DNA from: an uncultured Clostridia bacterium
GTDB lineage: Bacteria > Bacillota > Clostridia > Oscillospirales > Ruminococcaceae
Length of the DNA: 64,000 nt
NCBI GenBank assembly: GCA_947588805.1
Contig: CANPYR010000005.1
Location: 1-64,000 of the forward strand
Reading direction: 5' to 3'
Shown here: piece by piece, positions 60,488 through 64,000 of the stretch
Layout: every line of letters begins with the position of its first letter
Position numbering within the stretch: position 1 is the stretch's first letter
Translations under genes and position numbers: made by a program
The notes under the pieces: model-generated
The model's input: only the letters and a program-made list of their open reading frames with translations
Told to the model about the DNA's origin: nothing
Databases searched by the model: none

Positions 60488-60516
60488 TTGACAAGACGTT
60501 AAAAACGGGTTATACT
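60488..60516 (+). promoter_or_regulatory. Promoter of the AraC/GH26 unit
   Basis: TTGACA (60488-60493), 17 bases, TATACT (60511-60516). Confidence 0.8.
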
Positions 60517-60551
60517 TATTACGGATACCGTTCGGGAAGAGGTGCGAAACC

Positions 60552-61385
60552 GTGAAGATAAATGAAGCTATATACCCCTACAACATCGAAGCCCGAAAGC
60601 TCCCCGTTCACCTGACCGGGATCGGCGGGACCGAGTGGCAGGAGCACATAATCAGGCCGGACGGCTACCACTGGCACCAGATACTTTTCAGCGAGGAGGG
60701 CGAAGGCGTTTTAAAATACGACAACGCCGCCGTCAGGATCGAGGAAGGCGAATTCTTCTTTCTCCCGACCGGATATCCGCACGAGTACTTCTCAAATAAC
60801 GAAAAGTGGGGAGTTAAGTGGATAACCTTCGACGGCTACGCGGTAAATCATATCTTAAGCCTGATGAACATGACGAAGCCGACGGTTATTAAACCGTATG
60901 AGCCGGAAGCGCTGCAAAGCCTTTTTGCAAAGATGTATGCGGCTCAGAGATCCGATAAGCTGCACTGCGATTTTATCTGCTCGGGACTTGTTTATGAATT
61001 TATAATCGAATTTAACCGACATATGAACGACCGCGAGAGCAGACTGAGAAGCGACCGCAGCAAGCTTATAATCCCCGTGCTGAACTATATCGACGAAAAT
61101 TTCAGGCAGGATTTTTCGCTCACCGTTCTTGCGGGGATAGCAGGCGTAAGCCCTCAGCACCTCTGCCGGGTGTTCAAGGAAGCGATGAATATGCGCCCCG
61201 GAGAATATCTTACGGAAAAAAGACTCCGGGAATCCCGCAGACTCTTACGGACAAGCGGTCTGCCGATAGCCAAGATCGCCATTCTCTCCGGCTTTTCCGA
61301 TCCGGGATACTTCGGAACGGTATTTAAAAAGCACGAAGGGATCACTCCCGCCGAATATAAGAAGATTTACAGCGGCAAACAGTAA
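60552..61385 (+). CDS. AraC-family transcriptional regulator
   Basis: 277 residues from a GTG start with GAGGTG upstream. An N-terminal cupin-like sugar-sensing domain (HWHQILFSEEGEGVLKYDNA, EEGEFFFLPTGYPHEYFSN) is followed by a C-terminal pair of helix-turn-helix motifs (LTVLAGIAGVSPQHLCRVFK, PIAKIAILSGFSDPGYFGTV) ending ITPAEYKKIY. Members often activate glycoside hydrolase or sugar transport genes when a sugar is bound. It lies 38 bases before the GH26 gene in the same orientation and is most likely its regulator. Confidence 0.93.
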   Translation: MKINEAIYPYNIEARKLPVHLTGIGGTEWQEHIIRPDGYHWHQILFSEEGEGVLKYDNAAVRIEEGEFFFLPTGYPHEYFSNNEKWGVKWITFDGYAVNHILSLMNMTKPTVIKPYEPEALQSLFAKMYAAQRSDKLHCDFICSGLVYEFIIEFNRHMNDRESRLRSDRSKLIIPVLNYIDENFRQDFSLTVLAGIAGVSPQHLCRVFKEAMNMRPGEYLTEKRLRESRRLLRTSGLPIAKIAILSGFSDPGYFGTVFKKHEGITPAEYKKIYSGKQ

Positions 61386-61423
61386 ACGGCATGAAAATAT
61401 TTCAGATACAAGGAGGAAAAAAT

Positions 61424-62977
61424 ATGCGTTTTTACAAGACTGCGGCGTTTTTCACTGCCGCCGCGCTGCTGATGAGCGGCTGCGGATTCGATTCCGAAAG
61501 AAAGAAGATAAACCCCGACGACGTGACTCCCGCCGAGAGCTACGGCTTTGAAAAGCTTAGCTTTGACGGAATAGAGAAACAGGAATTTTATGTCCTTCTT
61601 GAAGCCGAGGATTCCGCTCCGGGAAACGGAGTGAGCATTAAGTCGGATAAATCCGACTGCTCCGGAGGTAAATATGCCGACATTTCGGATAATTCCGGAT
61701 TTAAGCTGACGGCGGATATCCCGTCCGATCAGTTCTACAAAATAACCGTTCGTCACTGCGCGGGAGGTCATAAAGAAAACGAGCTGAGATTTAACGGCAA
61801 AAAAGTGTTCGACATCTATTCCGAATCGGGAGATTGGGTAGATACCGTCGTAGACGGAGTATTCCTGAATAAGGGGACAAACACCGTCACCCTCGGCTCC
61901 GGTTGGAGCTGGTTCTCGATCGATTCAATAGAGATCGAGGACGGCGCTTCGATTGACGACGGCATTTACAGCGGAATGTCCGAAACGCTTTCAAACGAGT
62001 ATGCAAATTTAAAGACTCAAAATATATATCAGTACCTGCGCGCGATATACGGCAAACGAACACTTGCGGGACAATGCACCGACTACGGAAATAACACCGA
62101 GACTGACGCGTTGTATAAGGGGCTTGGAAAATATCCGGCAGTCAGAACTTTTGACTTTATCTTTGACAGCCCGAGCTATCCGTATCCCAACGACCGACCC
62201 GCAAAGGACTACGACCTTGCGATTGAGTGGAGCAAGGACGGCGGGCTTGTAGTCTATGACTGGCACTGGCACGCCCCATGCGGCGGGGCCGATTTTTACT
62301 CCGAAAAAACTTCATTCAGGCTCTCAAGCGCCGTCACAGACAAGGACATAGCGCACATGGCGCTTAAAGATATAAAGAAGCTTTATGACGGCGGCGAAAT
62401 AAGCGAGGAAGCATATAAGCTTGTCAGCGACATCGACGTAATATCCGGATATATGCAGAAGCTTGAGGACAACAACGTGACCGTTCTATGGAGACCTCTG
62501 CATGAAGCTTCTGGCGGCTGGTTCTGGTGGGGAGCTTCGGGCTCGGAGCCGTATAAGTGGCTCTGGAAGCTGATGTATGAGCGCATGACAGACTATTTTG
62601 AGCTCGACAACCTCATCTGGGTGTGGAACGCTCAGAACGAGGACTGGTATCCGGGAGACGAATACTGCGACATCGCGGCGATTGATATATACGGAGCAAA
62701 TCACGACTACGGCGTATCCCCCGCGACTCTTGCGGATATGCATGACTGGTCCGGCGGGGATAAGATGGTCACAATGAGCGAGTGCGCGACGATGCCGGAT
62801 CCGGATCTTATAGTAAGAGATAACGCGTATTGGCTTTGGTTCGCGGTCTGGAACTGGGACTATATCGTCAAGAACGGCACGCCGGAGCTGTCGGACGCGT
62901 TCACGGAATTTGACATGATGAAAAAAGTGTACGACAGCGAGGTTATTATTACAAGAGACGAGCTGCCGGAGTTTTGA
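61424..62977 (+). CDS. GH26 beta-mannanase lipoprotein with CBM
   Basis: 517 residues from MRFYKTAAFF with AAGGAGG upstream. A lipoprotein signal (LLMSGC) is followed by a CBM35-like beta-sandwich (about 50-185; YVLLEAEDSAPGNG start) and a GH26 domain (about 205-505). Both catalytic segments are canonical: acid/base WRPLHEASGGWFWWG and nucleophile MVTMSECATMP. It should hydrolyse beta-1,4-mannan or glucomannan outside the cell while tethered to the membrane. It shares domain order with 15700-17370, which has a longer linker and an altered RPLPE motif. The AraC gene upstream is the likely regulator. Confidence 0.92.
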   Translation: MRFYKTAAFFTAAALLMSGCGFDSERKKINPDDVTPAESYGFEKLSFDGIEKQEFYVLLEAEDSAPGNGVSIKSDKSDCSGGKYADISDNSGFKLTADIPSDQFYKITVRHCAGGHKENELRFNGKKVFDIYSESGDWVDTVVDGVFLNKGTNTVTLGSGWSWFSIDSIEIEDGASIDDGIYSGMSETLSNEYANLKTQNIYQYLRAIYGKRTLAGQCTDYGNNTETDALYKGLGKYPAVRTFDFIFDSPSYPYPNDRPAKDYDLAIEWSKDGGLVVYDWHWHAPCGGADFYSEKTSFRLSSAVTDKDIAHMALKDIKKLYDGGEISEEAYKLVSDIDVISGYMQKLEDNNVTVLWRPLHEASGGWFWWGASGSEPYKWLWKLMYERMTDYFELDNLIWVWNAQNEDWYPGDEYCDIAAIDIYGANHDYGVSPATLADMHDWSGGDKMVTMSECATMPDPDLIVRDNAYWLWFAVWNWDYIVKNGTPELSDAFTEFDMMKKVYDSEVIITRDELPEF

Positions 62978-63095
62978 CGGGAAAAGCTTCCGACCATGCC
63001 TCTTTAATTTTGAACATCACCTCACAATAAGCGGCTGACGCCTTTTGAAGAATACTCGAATAAACGCGAGGAATTATCTAAAAGAGCAGTCGAGA

Positions 63096-63120
63096 GGGAA
63101 CAAAGCCGGCAATGTTTTCC
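63096..63120. repeat. Short dispersed repeat, copy 2
   Basis: GGGAACAAAGCCGGCAATG followed by TTTTCC, one mismatch from the copy at 9910-9937. It lies ~50 bases before the bioY start. Confidence 0.65.
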
Positions 63121-63170
63121 GCTCTTGCTTGTACCGCCCCCAAAAAATCTCAAAAAAGGAGTCCTAACTC

Positions 63171-63701
63171 ATGTCCAACACCACCCCCAAATTCAAGCTC
63201 AAAGACCTCACTCTTACCGCAGTCTTCGCGGCGCTTTTGTGCGTAATATCGCCTTTTACAATCCCTATCGGACCTGTCGGGATAAGTCTCGCCACGTTCG
63301 GAATTTACCTCTCGGGCGCGGTTTTGGGCCCGAAAAAAGCTGGGATCGCGACTGCAATTTATCTGCTGCTCGGAATGATCGGGCTGCCTGTTTTCTCGGG
63401 ATTTATGGGCGGGATCCAGCGGCTCGCAGGCCCGACCGGGGGCTATCTCGTCGGGTATATCCCGATGGCTGCGATCACAGGATTCTTCGCCGAAAGATCA
63501 AAAAAATTCGCCTTACTGCCGATCGGAATGGCCTTGGGTACGGCGCTTCTGTACGCGCTCGGGACGGCGTGGTTCTGTATGATGAGCGGGACGGAGATAA
63601 TCCCGGCGCTGACGGTGTGCGTGATACCGTTTTTGCCCGGCGACGCGTTAAAAATCGCCTGCGCGAGCGTTCTCGGTTCGCGGCTTAAGAAGCTTGTATA
63701 A
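63171..63701 (+). CDS. bioY: Biotin transporter BioY
   Basis: A 176-residue integral membrane S-component of an ECF-type vitamin transporter: six TM segments, LTLTAVFAALLCVISPFTIP, LGMIGLPVFSGFMGG and the family signature AGPTGGYLVGYIPMA. It binds biotin and takes it up alone or with an EcfAAT energy module, which is not in the window. AAAGGAG precedes the ATG at good spacing. No BirA operator was recognised upstream; a dispersed repeat lies there instead. Confidence 0.95.
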   Translation: MSNTTPKFKLKDLTLTAVFAALLCVISPFTIPIGPVGISLATFGIYLSGAVLGPKKAGIATAIYLLLGMIGLPVFSGFMGGIQRLAGPTGGYLVGYIPMAAITGFFAERSKKFALLPIGMALGTALLYALGTAWFCMMSGTEIIPALTVCVIPFLPGDALKIACASVLGSRLKKLV

Positions 63702-63861
63702 TTAAATTTTCATGCGCAAAAAGCGACTTGCCCTAAGACTTACGCATAAAAATATCCCTATCCTCGATATTTTCAGAATCGAAATACCCGAGCTTAGCCC
63801 AACACTTCGGTACGCGCTATTCTAAAGTTTGACCGAAGCTGAGATTTTGACGGCTTAGAAT

Positions 63862-64000
63862 TTATACGCGAGCAATCGATACATAGCCTTGCAGACGCTT
63901 TTTCAAGACATCGCGCTGAAATTTTCTGTCGCTCAAAAATTGATAATTTAACAGCTCCCATCGCTGAAAAATGCTATCGCGTTGGAAGCCGTTATTTTTT
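63862..64000 (-). other. Possible partial ORF running off the window edge
   Basis: On the minus strand a frame open from the window edge ends FLSDRKFQRDVLKKRLQGYV-SIARV at a TAA (63862-63864). About 46 codons are visible, with no recognisable family. It could be the end of a gene or part of an intergenic repeat. The rest of 63702-63861 shows nothing I can name. Confidence 0.2.

Overview
The window looks like the chromosome of an anaerobic, Gram-positive member of the Clostridia, probably a gut or rumen Oscillospiraceae/Ruminococcaceae-type species; this is an inference from gene content. The evidence is lipobox-type lipoproteins, MalF/MalG-type sugar permeases, BlaI/M56 regulation, NrdR, TmcAL, a class II aldolase, a large AdhE, BioY, strong AGGAGG ribosome sites and near-consensus sigma-A promoters (TTGACA-17-TATAAT). 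No rRNA, CRISPR array, phage or intact transposase gene was seen.

Layout: (1) 0.2-2.6 kb holds an HD-domain hydrolase and a long ECF-type sigma factor. (2) 2.7-5.5 kb is a graveyard of an integrative element: a truncated ParM-like actin ATPase, the C-terminal half of a large serine recombinase, and an ECF sigma gene broken by stops and frameshifts. It abuts tRNA-Leu(GAG), whose transcript carries three stacked leader hairpins. (3) 5.9-11.3 kb holds an autoregulated-looking XRE regulator, a histidine phosphatase, a DUF711/ACT pair and an HTH/TPR regulator. (4) 11.7-31.5 kb is the centrepiece: about 20 kb of same-strand genes behind a perfect promoter. They encode two LolD-like ATPases (one with an AbrB-like C-terminal domain), a ~980-residue secreted solute-binding fusion, two MalF/MalG permease pairs, an NHL propeller, a Yip1-like membrane protein, a DUF5696 protein, a GH26 beta-mannanase-like lipoprotein, an HlyD/MacA-like adaptor and a 937-residue FtsX/MacB-type permease. 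(5) 31.7-36.7 kb holds nrdR, class II aldolase, a two-component system and an MTA/SAH nucleosidase. (6) 37-47.3 kb holds a BlaI/M56 pair with tandem operators and an unusual repeat ectodomain, a related lipoprotein, and three SGNH/GDSL esterases. (7) 47.5-53.9 kb holds a gene cut by a small inverted-repeat element, pheA, a DAHP-synthase-like gene that has lost active-site residues, an APH-fold kinase and adhE. (8) 54-63.7 kb holds DUF6062, an OGG1-type glycosylase, tmcAL, a sigma/anti-sigma-like pair, an HTH/TPR regulator, AraC plus a second GH26 gene, and bioY.

How it fits together: two GH26 enzymes, three SGNH esterases and the large transporter cluster suggest hydrolysis, deacetylation and uptake of a mannan-type polysaccharide at the cell surface. 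No MalK/MsmX-type sugar-import ATPase is encoded here, so import would need one from elsewhere, or the LolD-like ATPases serve the FtsX/HlyD part. The whole region is also peppered with heptanucleotide-periodic intergenic repeats and other small dispersed repeats.
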